Origin: Bacillota bacterium | GTDB lineage: Bacteria; Bacillota; Clostridia; Acetivibrionales; DSM-1351 | NCBI GenBank assembly: GCA_023460955.1 | Contig: JAEWOH010000024.1 | Location: forward strand, 124,001-188,000 | DNA length: 64,000 nt | Direction: 5' to 3' | Part shown: in pieces, positions 8,888 to 18,129 of the stretch | Position numbering within the stretch: position 1 is the stretch's first letter | Layout: each line of letters starts with the position of its first letter | Program-made: the position numbers and the translations under genes | The notes under the pieces: generated by a model | The model's database searches: none | What the model was told of the DNA's origin: nothing | Seen by the model: only the letters and a program-made list of their open reading frames with translations

Positions 8888-9119
8888 AAAGTACTCCCGT
8901 ATAAATTTATTTAATGGACTGCACCCAAAGCAGGTGATGGAATTTCAAACGGTTCATATCAGTCATTAAGCCGTCACACAACAAGACACCTCCTGTGTCT
9001 CTTGTGCTCAAAGCGGCATCCTGCCGCTTTGCCGGCCAAACTGCCTGATATTCGCCTTGAAATTCCGCACCTGCTTTTAATCGTGCTTCCCATTAACTAA
9101 ATTTGTACTCGCGTACTTT
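8888..9119. repeat. 232-bp imperfect palindrome, member of a dispersed GTAC-ended family
   Basis: The two ends are inverted copies of each other: 8888-8917 (from AAAGTAC to AATGG) matches the complement of 9119-9090, then AAAGCAGGTG (8927-8936) pairs with CACCTGCTTT (9068-9077), GGAATTTCAA (8939-8948) with TTGAAATTCC (9057-9066), and ATATCAG with CTGATAT (9045-9051). The centre holds two further hairpins: AGACAC/GTGTCT (8984-9000) and AAAGCGGCA/TGCCGCTTT (9010-9030). There is no coding potential. The ends resemble the elements at 29319, 39691 and 39884. It fills the 334-base gap before the RNase Z gene. It may be a MITE-like element or a structured RNA. Confidence 0.85.
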
Positions 9120-9195
9120 AATATTTCTTACTCAAAAGCTGAATAATAAATTTGTTGCCAATAATAGACTTTAATATAGGAAGGAAAATTTAGAA

Positions 9196-10119
9196 ATGTT
9201 TGATGTTTGTTTGCTGGGAACCGGCGGAATGGTCCCTCTCCCGGACAGATGGCTTACCTCATTATTAGTAAGACATAACGGCAGTATGCTTTTAGTTGAT
9301 TGCGGGGAGGGAACACAAATCACGTTAAAAAAGTGCGGCTGGGGCTTTAAGGCTATAGATGCTCTTTTATTTACCCATTACCATGCTGACCACATCGCAG
9401 GCTTGCCGGGCTTTCTTCTGACTCTTGGTAATTCGGGCAGAGAGGAGCCATTTACGCTGATAGGGCCATCAGGCTTGAAGGCTGTCGCGCAGGGATTACT
9501 GGTCATAGCGCCGCAGCTTCCCTTTGATATAAACCTTCTTGAACTCCCAACTAATAGAATTTCAAACTTTACTTTTAAAGAGATAAATGTTCAGAGTATA
9601 CCGGTAGAGCACTGGGTTTCCTGCTTTGGCTATAGTTTTACTGTAAAACGGAAAGGTAAATTTGACAGTAATAAGGCGGCTCAGCTGGGCATACCTGTAA
9701 GATTATGGAATAGTCTTCAGAGCGGAGAGACAATACAATTTGAAGATAAAATCTTTAAGCCTGAAATGGTTTTAGGACCTCCAAGGAGGGGAATAAAGGT
9801 ATCCTATTGCACTGATACACGGCCAGTTGAGGGACTTATAGATTTTGTCCGGGAATCAGATCTCTTTATATGCGAAGGGATGTATGGAGATGATAATGAC
9901 TATGAAAAAGCTCTGCAAAAAAAGCATATGCTGTTTGCGGAAGCAGCAGGACTTGCTGCGAAAGCAAATGTAAAGGAACTATGGCTTACCCATTTCAGCC
10001 CTGCTCTTGATAAACCGGAAGATTATCTTGAAGCTGCCAGTACCATATTTAAAAATACAATTGTCGGTCATGATATTATGGTTAAACAAATTAAGTTTAA
10101 TAATCAGAATATACCATGA
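9196..10119 (+). CDS. rnz: Ribonuclease Z (metallo-beta-lactamase fold)
   Basis: A 307-aa metallo-beta-lactamase-fold protein of RNase Z length. The zinc motif THYHADHIAG (His61, His63, Asp65, His66) is present, with further ligands likely in VEHW, CTDTRP and LTHFS. The stretch KKHMLFAEAAGLAAKA before LTHFSPAL is typical of the C-terminal part of RNase Z. The family removes the 3' trailer of tRNA precursors, mainly those lacking an encoded CCA. The start is ATG 9196 with AGGAAGGAAAA upstream. It appears monocistronic. The sequence is somewhat divergent, so a related MBL phosphodiesterase cannot be excluded. Confidence 0.78.
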   Translation: MFDVCLLGTGGMVPLPDRWLTSLLVRHNGSMLLVDCGEGTQITLKKCGWGFKAIDALLFTHYHADHIAGLPGFLLTLGNSGREEPFTLIGPSGLKAVAQGLLVIAPQLPFDINLLELPTNRISNFTFKEINVQSIPVEHWVSCFGYSFTVKRKGKFDSNKAAQLGIPVRLWNSLQSGETIQFEDKIFKPEMVLGPPRRGIKVSYCTDTRPVEGLIDFVRESDLFICEGMYGDDNDYEKALQKKHMLFAEAAGLAAKANVKELWLTHFSPALDKPEDYLEAASTIFKNTIVGHDIMVKQIKFNNQNIP

Positions 10120-10464
10120 GATAGTCTATTCCCTGATATAATTAATAAATGAAAGTTAGCGCGATGGGAATTGCAAATGAATGTTAATAATCAAAGAGTT
10201 GCAAATGAAGGTTTAAAATCATTGAATTGCATTTTTTACAAGAAACCATATCCTCTTAAAACACACTTATAAAAACCTCAAAACCCAGTGAATCAGGGAC
10301 ATATAAAGTATTAATGCAAAATGTACAAAACAGACCCTGTTACCCAAAGTATTTTTTATTAAAAAATTTAAGCAATTTTTAAAATTTATACTTTCATTTT
10401 TGACTGATTTTATGTTAGAATTGTTGTATAAAAAAATATATATATAGAAATAAGGGTGTGAAAT
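10120..10464. other. Intergenic gap before gltB
   Basis: 345 bases without a convincing gene. An imperfect 23-bp direct repeat (TTGCAAATGAA...AATCA) lies at about 10170-10192 and 10199-10221. A weak promoter candidate, TTGACT (10400-10405) with TTGTAT 18 bases later, could serve gltB. No T-box or riboswitch core was recognised. Confidence 0.5.
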
Positions 10465-13400
10465 ATGCAAAGATATGGGTTACCAAACAAACAGGGGCTA
10501 TACGACCCGGCATTAGAACATGATGCATGTGGAATGGGATTTGTTGTTAGTATTAAAGGAGAAAAATCCCATGATATCGTCGCTGACGCTTTAACTGTTC
10601 TGGAAAACTTAAATCACAGAGGAGCCAGCGGAGCGGACGAAAATACAGGTGACGGAGCCGGAATATTGGTTCAGATACCTCATGATTTCTTTAAAAGAGA
10701 ATGTGAGGTTTTAGGCTTTGAATTGCCTGACAGAGGTAATTATGGTGTAGGTATGATATTTGCGCATAAGTACGATGATTTTAGAAAGACGCAAATGGAG
10801 GCCTTTGAGAAAATTGCCAGCGAGGAAGGCCAAAAAATCCTAGGTTGGAGAGAAGTTCCTATTGATAAAACTACAATAGGAGACAGCGCGAAATCTGTTA
10901 TGCCAAGATTTGTTCAGGTGTTCATTGAAAAATCTCCGGAAATCACAGATGAAATGGCTTTTGAAAGAAAACTATATACAATAAGAAAGAGATCCGAAAG
11001 GGTTATAGGACCTATGTGTGAAGATAAGGGCAGTATTTTCTATATTGCCAGCCTGTCTTCCAAAACAATAGTTTATAAAGGTATGCTCACCGCAGAACAG
11101 CTTAGGAATTTTTATCTGGATCTGTCAGACCTTGACTTTGTTTCAGCACTGGCAATGGTGCACTCGAGGTTCAGTACAAATACCTTCCCAAGCTGGGAAA
11201 GAGCTCATCCAAACAGATACCTTGTTCATAATGGTGAAATCAATACCATAAGAGGTAATGTAAACTGGATGAAGGCACGTCAAAAGTGTATGGATTCTAA
11301 ACTGTTTGATGACATAAACAAGATTTACCCTATAGTTGATGAAACAGGCAGTGACTCCTCAATGTTTGACAACAGCCTTGAATTTATGTACCTCACAGGA
11401 AAGTCCCTTCCACAGGCCATAATGATGATGATTCCTGAACCTTGGGAAAAGAATGATCTTATGTCCAAAACCAAAAAGGATTTCTATGCTTTCCAGAACT
11501 TTATAATGGAACCATGGGACGGTCCTGCTGCAATGGCGTTTACAGATGGAGATGTAATAGGAGGTATGTTGGACAGAAACGGTTTGCGTCCTTCAAGATA
11601 CTATGTTACAAAGGATGACAAGGTTGTTCTTGCTTCAGAAGTAGGTGTTGTTGACATAAAGCCTGAAAACGTTAAATATAAAGGCAGACTTGAACCGGGA
11701 AGAATGCTCCTTATTGATACAAAAGCACAAAGAATCATCTCTGATGAAGAGATAAAGGAAAGCGTATCAAAGCAGCATCCTTATGGAGAATGGGTTGATA
11801 AGCATGTATTTGACCTTAAAGATATGCCGTCTGAAAAGATAAAGGAAGAAAGCGTCAGAGAAGATTTACTTCAGCAGCAAAAGGCTTTTGGATATACATA
11901 CGAAGATGTTAATAAGTATGTGCTCCCAATGGCAACTTCGGGAGTTGATCCTGTAGGAGCAATGGGTATGGACACCCCTCTGGCTGTGCTGTCTGAAAAA
12001 CCACAGATGCTTTATATGTACTTCAAGCAGCTGTTTGCGCAGGTTACAAATCCACCTATTGACGGTATTAGAGAAGAGATTGTAACCTCCAGCAGTATTC
12101 TGCTTGGAACAGCAGGTAACTTGTTGGAACCCGATAAAGAAAACACTGCAAGTATTTTTCTGGAGCATCCGATTTTAACTAATGATCAGCTTAATACATT
12201 AAAGAATTTAAACAATGACCATTTTAAGGCTGTTACAATTTCGATGCTTTATAATGTTTCAGAAGGCTCAAAAGCAATGGAAAAAGCTTTGAGAAGAATA
12301 TTCAAGGAAGCTGACAAGGCAATAGGTGAAGGCTGTAACATTATTGTTCTTTCCGACAGAGGAGTTGACTCAGAAAACGCAGCGGTACCTGCCCTGCTGG
12401 CATCCTCAGGCTTACACCACCATCTGATAAGAAGAGAGATCAGGACAAGCGTCGGTATTGTACTTGAGTCGGGAGAACCAAGAGAAGTACACCATTTCTG
12501 TACTTTGATAGGCTACGGTGTGACGGCTGTAAATCCATACATTGCTTATGAAACAATAAAAGATCTTGCCGAAAAAAATCAACTTGGTTCGTTGACATAT
12601 GAGGAAGCAAAGAAGAACTTTATAAAAGGTACAGTAAAGGGTATTCTTAAAGTTCTAACCAAGATGGGTATTTCAACAATGCGCAGTTATCAGGGTGCAC
12701 AGATATTTGAAGCTGTGGGTCTTAGAAAAGATGTTGTTGACAAGTACTTTACACTTACCCCGTCAAGACTTGAAGGTATCGGTCTTGAAGAAATAGCTGT
12801 GGAAAATCAGATGAGACATGAAAGTGCCTATATAGATTCTCCATACACTGATACTCTTGAAGTTGGCGGAACCTTCCAGTCAAAGGATGACGGAGAAGTT
12901 CACATGTACAACCCTGAAACAATATACATGCTCCAAAAAGCATGTCGCGAAGGGAACTATGAGCTTTTTAAGAAATATTCCAAGAAAATTAATGATGAAG
13001 AAATAGTAACTTTAAGAAGTATATTGGAATTTAAATATAACATAGGTGACACCATTCCGGTTGAAGAGGTTGAATCAGTTGACTCTATAGTTAAGAGATT
13101 CAAAACCGGTGCCATGTCCTATGGCTCAATTAGTAAGGAAGCCCACGAATGTCTGGCTATAGCCATGAACAGATTGGGCGGCAAAAGCAATACAGGTGAA
13201 GGCGGAGAAGACCCTGAAAGATTTAAGTTGATGGCAAACGGTGACTCCAAGAAGAGTGCAATCAAACAGGTTGCTTCTGGTCGTTTCGGTGTAACCAGTA
13301 ACTATTTAGCCAATGCTGTAGAGATACAAATAAAAATGGCTCAGGGTGCAAAACCTGGTGAAGGCGGACAGCTGCCGGGCCGTAAGGTTTATCCTGGAAT

Positions 13401-15024
13401 AGCAAAGGTTAGACATTCAACTCCCGGTGTTGACTTGATATCCCCACCACCTCACCATGACATATACTCCATTGAGGACTTGGCTGAGCTTATCCATGAC
13501 CTTAAAAATGCTAATAACAGAGCAAGGATAAATGTTAAGCTTGTTTCCGAAGTGGGTGTTGGAACAATTGCAGCCGGTGTTGCAAAGGGTAAAGCGGATG
13601 TAATACTTATAAGCGGTTATGACGGAGGAACCGGTGCATCTCCATGGACCAGTATAAAAAATGCGGGTTTGCCTTGGGAGCTTGGGCTTGCTGAAACACA
13701 CCAGACCCTTGTACTCAACAAGCTTAGAGACAGAGTAGTACTTGAAACTGACGGTAAGCTCCTGTCTGGTAAGGATGTTGTAGTTGCTGCCCTGTTGGGA
13801 GCTGAGGAATTCGGTTTTGCAACTACTCCTCTTATAGTATTGGGCTGTGTAATGATGAGGGTTTGTAATCTCAACACTTGTCCTGTCGGTATAGCTACCC
13901 AGGATGAAAGATTGAGAAAGAACTTCTCAGGAAAACCTGAGTATGTAGAAAACTTTATGAGATTCATTGCTCAGGAAATGCGTGAAATAATGGCTAAGCT
14001 GGGCTTCAGAACTATAAATGAAATGGTAGGTCGTACCGACAGACTTAAGGCGAAAGAAAATATCAAACACTGGAAGGCTTCTCACCTTGATTTGTCTGCA
14101 ATACTTTACCAGCCTTATGCAGGTGCAGATGTTGGCAGATACAACATGCAGGAACAGAACCACATGATGGATAAAACCCTGGGTACCAAAAAACTTCTCA
14201 GAATGTGTAAGCCTGCGCTGGAAGAGAAAAAGCCTATCAGAGCAAAGCTTAAGATAGAGAATGTTGACAGAGTTGTAGGTACCTTAATAGGCAGTGAAAT
14301 ATCAAAGAGGTACGGTGAAGACGGCCTTCCTGAGGATACAATTAAGCTCAATTTTGTGGGTTCTGCTGGACAAAGCTTTGGAGCCTTTATACCAAAAGGT
14401 ATGACTCTTGAGCTTGAAGGAGACTCAAACGATTACATCGGTAAAGGTCTTTCAGGCGGAAAAATCATTGTATATCCTCCTAAGGCTTCTGATTTCGAGC
14501 CTGATAAAAACATTCTCATCGGTAATGTTGCTTTCTACGGTGCAACTGAAGGTGAGGCTTATATCAATGGAATAGCAGGTGAAAGATTCTGCGTAAGAAA
14601 CAGCGGTATAAAGGCAGTTGTTGAAGGCGTGGGAGATCATGGCTGCGAATACATGACGGGCGGAAGAGTTGTTATACTCGGTACAACAGGAAGAAACTTT
14701 GCAGCAGGTATGTCAGGCGGTATAGCTTATGTGCTTGACTTTGACGAAGCTTACTGCAACAAGTCCTTGGTACTGCTCGAAAAAATAACCAATGCTGCCG
14801 AGCTTAACAACGTTAAGGAAATGATAGAAAGACATGTTGAATATACAGGGAGCCCTTTGGGAGCAAAAGTTCTGGCTGACTGGGAGAACTATTCACAGAG
14901 ACTTACAAAGGTAATCCCAAAGGATTACAAGAAAATGCTTGAAAACATCGAAAATGCCCACAGTAAGGGATTAGTAGGTGATGAAGCTTTAATGGCAGCA
15001 TTTGAAGAAAGTTTGAAGAATTAA
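10465..15024 (+). CDS. gltB: Glutamate synthase large subunit
   Basis: Full-length (1519 aa) large subunit of glutamate synthase, which makes two glutamates from glutamine and 2-oxoglutarate. The N-terminus has a short propeptide ending just before Cys22 in HDACGMGFV, the expected nucleophile of the class II amidotransferase domain (about residues 22-430). The central and FMN-binding domains follow, with GAMSYGSISKEAHE and GGKSNTGEGGEDPERF. The 3Fe-4S cysteines are in CVMMRVCNLNTCPVGIA. The C-terminal beta-helix domain (GXXG repeats, e.g. GKGLSGGKIIVYPP) is complete. The small subunit gene follows after 94 bases. ATG 10465 has AAGGGTGTG upstream. Confidence 0.98.
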   Translation: MQRYGLPNKQGLYDPALEHDACGMGFVVSIKGEKSHDIVADALTVLENLNHRGASGADENTGDGAGILVQIPHDFFKRECEVLGFELPDRGNYGVGMIFAHKYDDFRKTQMEAFEKIASEEGQKILGWREVPIDKTTIGDSAKSVMPRFVQVFIEKSPEITDEMAFERKLYTIRKRSERVIGPMCEDKGSIFYIASLSSKTIVYKGMLTAEQLRNFYLDLSDLDFVSALAMVHSRFSTNTFPSWERAHPNRYLVHNGEINTIRGNVNWMKARQKCMDSKLFDDINKIYPIVDETGSDSSMFDNSLEFMYLTGKSLPQAIMMMIPEPWEKNDLMSKTKKDFYAFQNFIMEPWDGPAAMAFTDGDVIGGMLDRNGLRPSRYYVTKDDKVVLASEVGVVDIKPENVKYKGRLEPGRMLLIDTKAQRIISDEEIKESVSKQHPYGEWVDKHVFDLKDMPSEKIKEESVREDLLQQQKAFGYTYEDVNKYVLPMATSGVDPVGAMGMDTPLAVLSEKPQMLYMYFKQLFAQVTNPPIDGIREEIVTSSSILLGTAGNLLEPDKENTASIFLEHPILTNDQLNTLKNLNNDHFKAVTISMLYNVSEGSKAMEKALRRIFKEADKAIGEGCNIIVLSDRGVDSENAAVPALLASSGLHHHLIRREIRTSVGIVLESGEPREVHHFCTLIGYGVTAVNPYIAYETIKDLAEKNQLGSLTYEEAKKNFIKGTVKGILKVLTKMGISTMRSYQGAQIFEAVGLRKDVVDKYFTLTPSRLEGIGLEEIAVENQMRHESAYIDSPYTDTLEVGGTFQSKDDGEVHMYNPETIYMLQKACREGNYELFKKYSKKINDEEIVTLRSILEFKYNIGDTIPVEEVESVDSIVKRFKTGAMSYGSISKEAHECLAIAMNRLGGKSNTGEGGEDPERFKLMANGDSKKSAIKQVASGRFGVTSNYLANAVEIQIKMAQGAKPGEGGQLPGRKVYPGIAKVRHSTPGVDLISPPPHHDIYSIEDLAELIHDLKNANNRARINVKLVSEVGVGTIAAGVAKGKADVILISGYDGGTGASPWTSIKNAGLPWELGLAETHQTLVLNKLRDRVVLETDGKLLSGKDVVVAALLGAEEFGFATTPLIVLGCVMMRVCNLNTCPVGIATQDERLRKNFSGKPEYVENFMRFIAQEMREIMAKLGFRTINEMVGRTDRLKAKENIKHWKASHLDLSAILYQPYAGADVGRYNMQEQNHMMDKTLGTKKLLRMCKPALEEKKPIRAKLKIENVDRVVGTLIGSEISKRYGEDGLPEDTIKLNFVGSAGQSFGAFIPKGMTLELEGDSNDYIGKGLSGGKIIVYPPKASDFEPDKNILIGNVAFYGATEGEAYINGIAGERFCVRNSGIKAVVEGVGDHGCEYMTGGRVVILGTTGRNFAAGMSGGIAYVLDFDEAYCNKSLVLLEKITNAAELNNVKEMIERHVEYTGSPLGAKVLADWENYSQRLTKVIPKDYKKMLENIENAHSKGLVGDEALMAAFEESLKN

Positions 15025-15037
15025 GTATTGATGAACT

Positions 15038-15100
15038 GATATGTGTGAATGCGGGGTTCATACCTGGTTCTATGCCGGGTAAAACTCGCATTGGCATATC
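15038..15100 (+). promoter_or_regulatory. Long hairpin between gltB and gltD
   Basis: GATATG (15038-15043) pairs with CATATC (15095-15100), AATGCG with CGCATT, and CCTGG with CCGGG inside. There is no T tract, so it is more likely an RNA-processing, stability or attenuation element than a terminator. It ends just before the AGGAGGA of gltD. Confidence 0.6.
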
Positions 15101-15118
15101 GTTAGGAGGATAGATAGT

Positions 15119-16606
15119 ATGGGAAAAGCTACTGGATTTTTAGAATATGAAAGAATAGATCCTGAGAAAAGACCTCCCCAGGAAAGAATCGGGGACTGGA
15201 ATGAGATACGCATTGGCCGTGACCCAGAAGTCATTAAGACTCAGGCTGCAAGATGTATGAACTGCGGTATTCCATTCTGCCACGGGGGCGTGCTTTTAAA
15301 CGGAATGGCTGCGGGCTGTCCACTTCACAACCTCATTCCTGAATGGAATGACCTTGTTTATAAAGGACAATGGCAGGAAGCTTATAAAAGACTGATTAGA
15401 ACAAATCCATTCCCTGAGTTCACAGGAAGGGTTTGCCCAGCTCCTTGTGAAGGTTCATGTACAGAAGGTTACAACATGGAGTCCGTAACAATACATGAAA
15501 TAGAATATGAAATTATCGAAAGAGCCTTTGCGGAAGGCTGGGTTAAGACAAAAGAATGTAACCCTACCGGAAAGAAGGTTGCTGTTATTGGTTCCGGACC
15601 TTCAGGCTTATCAGCTGCATATTATCTTAACTATGTTGGACATGAAGTAACAGTATATGAAAGAAACGACAGACCGGGCGGTCTTCTCATGTACGGAATC
15701 CCAAACGTTAAGATTGACAAGGGCATTATTGAAAGAAGAATTAATCTTCTTAAGCAATCCGGAATCAAGTTTGTTGTAAACACTGAAGTAGGTAAGGACA
15801 TTAGTGCTCAGGAACTTCTGGATAAGAATGACGCAGTGGTTCTCTGCGGTGGAGCTACAAAGGCCAGAGGCTTAAATGTTCCTGGAAGTGACCTTAAGGG
15901 TATTTACTTCGCAGTGGACTTCCTCAAGGCTAATACCAAGAGCCTGCTGGATTCAGAACATAAGGACGGAAACTACATCAGCGCCAAAGATAAAAATGTA
16001 ATTATCATAGGCGGAGGCGACACCGGAACAGACTGTGTTGCCACTTCTTTGAGACATGGCTGCAAGAGTGTTTATCAGTTTGAGATTTTGCCTGAACCTC
16101 CCAAGGAGAGAGAAGAAAAATCAAATCCTTGGCCAGAATGGCCGAAAAAGCTTAAGGTTGATTACGGTCAGCAGGAAGCTATCGCCATTGCAGGTAAAGA
16201 CCCAAGAAATTACCTTATCAATACAACAAAGATTGTAGGTAATGAAAAGGGCGAAGTAACTGAGGTTCACACTGTCGAGGTTGTATGGGGTAAGGATGCT
16301 CAGGGCAGATTCGGACCTCAGCCAGTACCTGGAACCGAAAAGGTATGGAAGGCAGATTTAATACTTCTGGCAATGGGCTTTCTGGGACCGGAGGACACAA
16401 TACCAAACGAGCTGGGTTTGGAAAGAGATGTAAGAAGTAATATAAAAGCTGAATTTAAGGAACATCAGACAAATCTGGATAAGGTGTTCACTGCCGGTGA
16501 CATGAGAAGAGGCCAGAGTCTTGTTGTTTGGGCTATTCAGGAAGGTAAGCTGGCAGCAAGAGAAGTTGACAAATATCTTATGGGCAAGTCAACAATAAAG
16601 GAATAA
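15119..16606 (+). CDS. gltD: Glutamate synthase small subunit
   Basis: The 495-aa product passes electrons from NAD(P)H to the large subunit. The N-terminal 4Fe-4S cysteines are in CMNCGIPFCHGG and CPAPCEGSC. The FAD-binding motif is VIGSGPSGLSAAYY and the NAD(P)H-binding motif IIGGGDTGTDCVA. The C-terminal FTAGDMRRGQSLVVWAI is the usual flavin-contact segment. AGGAGGA precedes ATG 15119. It forms an operon with gltB and ends before the terminator at 16679. Confidence 0.97.
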   Translation: MGKATGFLEYERIDPEKRPPQERIGDWNEIRIGRDPEVIKTQAARCMNCGIPFCHGGVLLNGMAAGCPLHNLIPEWNDLVYKGQWQEAYKRLIRTNPFPEFTGRVCPAPCEGSCTEGYNMESVTIHEIEYEIIERAFAEGWVKTKECNPTGKKVAVIGSGPSGLSAAYYLNYVGHEVTVYERNDRPGGLLMYGIPNVKIDKGIIERRINLLKQSGIKFVVNTEVGKDISAQELLDKNDAVVLCGGATKARGLNVPGSDLKGIYFAVDFLKANTKSLLDSEHKDGNYISAKDKNVIIIGGGDTGTDCVATSLRHGCKSVYQFEILPEPPKEREEKSNPWPEWPKKLKVDYGQQEAIAIAGKDPRNYLINTTKIVGNEKGEVTEVHTVEVVWGKDAQGRFGPQPVPGTEKVWKADLILLAMGFLGPEDTIPNELGLERDVRSNIKAEFKEHQTNLDKVFTAGDMRRGQSLVVWAIQEGKLAAREVDKYLMGKSTIKE

Positions 16607-16678
16607 TAGAAAAATATAAATTCAATAAATAATTATCAATTATTAGTATTGTTCGATTATTTGACAGTTATAACTATG

Positions 16679-16711
16679 GACCTCCTGCATTTTCAAGCAG
16701 GGGGTCTTTTT
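16679..16711 (+). terminator. Terminator of gltBD
   Basis: GACCTCCTGC pairs with GCAGGGGGTC (one mismatch) and TTTTT follows. Confidence 0.88.
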
Positions 16712-16883
16712 GTAATTCAGGGAAGCAACTCAGTGAGCATTAATTAAAATTATCAGAGCAAATGCATAATTGCAGGTATTGTGGCAATGGAAAGAATGAT
16801 TATAAATTTAAAAACATTTTATGTTAAGTAAACATAGTATATAGTATTGGAAATTTTCAGTAAAAAATGGAGGAAATCGTGAT

Positions 16884-17798
16884 ATGTTGACTAGTGCAGA
16901 GTTCATAAGAGAATCTCTGGAAACAAATTTGTTTTTTCTGAGAATAATGAAAGAACACATAATATTTGCTGCTTCGGCTTTAACCCTGAAGGATGCAGCA
17001 ATGGTGCCCAAGCTGATGCAAACTAAAGATATGTTTGAGAGGCTGTTAAATCAGACGGTTGATCTGGCAGGAGGATATGTAACCCCCACCAGTCTGTCGG
17101 CCGGGGATATTATTACAGAATATACTTATAAGGCTGAAATTGCAACAAGCAACTTTACCGGCTTGCCAATAGATACAAATATTACGCTGAAGGAAATCAG
17201 GCTTCTGAACAATCAGGGGATTACCCAGCAAGTTGCTACCGAATCTATTATTGAAGCATTAAACAGAAGGATTATAGGCCTGCTGGTAACTACTATCAAA
17301 ACCCAGAAAGATATTCTTCAAAATGTTATCAGTTGCAAAATGTATACTCATATTTATCCTCAGATGCTGGATCATGTGACACGGGAGGCTGAACATTATC
17401 TTGAGCATCTCCGTATGCTTCAAAGACGTGAAAGCATGAACCATGATCCAAAACAGGAAGCAGCTCATGAGGCCTTCTGGAATGATATAATGGGAGAGCA
17501 TGCAAAATTTATCAGAGGAATGCTGGATCCAACCGAGGATGAGCTTATAAGGATAGCAAACGGCTTCTCGGAAGAATTTGATGAACTGACAGCTGCTGCA
17601 AGAGAAGCCTTTGAGAATCTATCCAAATTACCCCAGGTAAAAAGCAGGAGTACTGTTGCCACAACTAATATAAGAAACTTTAAGGAACAGGGCACTGAAG
17701 GTATTCTTGCCTGCAACATAAGGTCAATAATCTTGCCCCTGCTGAGTGATCATGTTTTGAGAGAAGCAAACCACTATCTTAAGCATTTGAAGATGTAA
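16884..17798 (+). CDS. DUF2935 protein, two ferritin-like helical bundles
   Basis: A 304-aa, almost wholly helical protein of the clostridial DUF2935 family. Each half ends with a similar pattern: HVTREAEHYLEHLRML near residue 170 and HVLREANHYLKHLKM at the C-terminus. MKEHIIFAASAL and MGEHAKFIRGMLDPTE supply further E-x-x-H type ligands, suggesting two duplicated metal-binding four-helix bundles. Function is not established; a metal-storage or redox role is inferred from the fold. ATG 16884 has TGGAGGAAATC upstream. It is transcribed alone and followed by a strong terminator. Confidence 0.82.
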   Translation: MLTSAEFIRESLETNLFFLRIMKEHIIFAASALTLKDAAMVPKLMQTKDMFERLLNQTVDLAGGYVTPTSLSAGDIITEYTYKAEIATSNFTGLPIDTNITLKEIRLLNNQGITQQVATESIIEALNRRIIGLLVTTIKTQKDILQNVISCKMYTHIYPQMLDHVTREAEHYLEHLRMLQRRESMNHDPKQEAAHEAFWNDIMGEHAKFIRGMLDPTEDELIRIANGFSEEFDELTAAAREAFENLSKLPQVKSRSTVATTNIRNFKEQGTEGILACNIRSIILPLLSDHVLREANHYLKHLKM

Positions 17799-17865
17799 TA
17801 TTTATTAGACATAATGATTATATGTAAACATTCAACAACAAATTGACTTTCAGGATAATTTCCTT

Positions 17866-17908
17866 CACCCCCAAGCTGGTAGAAATGCTCACTTGTGGGT
17901 GTTTTTTT
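17866..17908 (+). terminator. Terminator after the DUF2935 gene
   Basis: CACCCCCAAG pairs with CTTGTGGGTG (17892-17901) with one mismatch, followed by seven T. Confidence 0.88.
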
Positions 17909-18053
17909 AGTTGTAAACCTGTTTTGCAGTAGGGGTAACCTTCACACTGGCTGCTGTAAGCGACACAAGTTCCGGTAATGTATTGTAGTAAAACTCTGCG
18001 GTTAAAGGGGATCCGTCTACTGGTAGCAAAATCACTGATTTTCCTATATCCAA
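17907..18053 (-). pseudogene. Possible short gene remnant, 48 codons
   Basis: On the minus strand a frame of 48 residues from TTG 18053 reads like real protein (includes VILLPVDGSPLTAEFYYN and ends TAKQVYN). It has no ribosome binding site and no upstream ATG before a stop, and its stop codon lies against the T tract of the neighbouring terminator. It may be the 3' end of a decayed gene. It occupies most of the 331-base gap before the acyl-CoA ligase gene. The family is not recognised. Confidence 0.3.
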
Positions 18054-18129
18054 ATTAACCGAAGTAAAGTATAATATAAATATGACTAAGTCATAAAATC
18101 TGATAATAATTTATTTTAGGAGGGTTTTT

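Noticed and set aside
10267..10470. Minus-strand frame of 67 codons before gltB
   Set aside because: AT-rich, no ribosome binding site, and overlaps the gltB leader and start.
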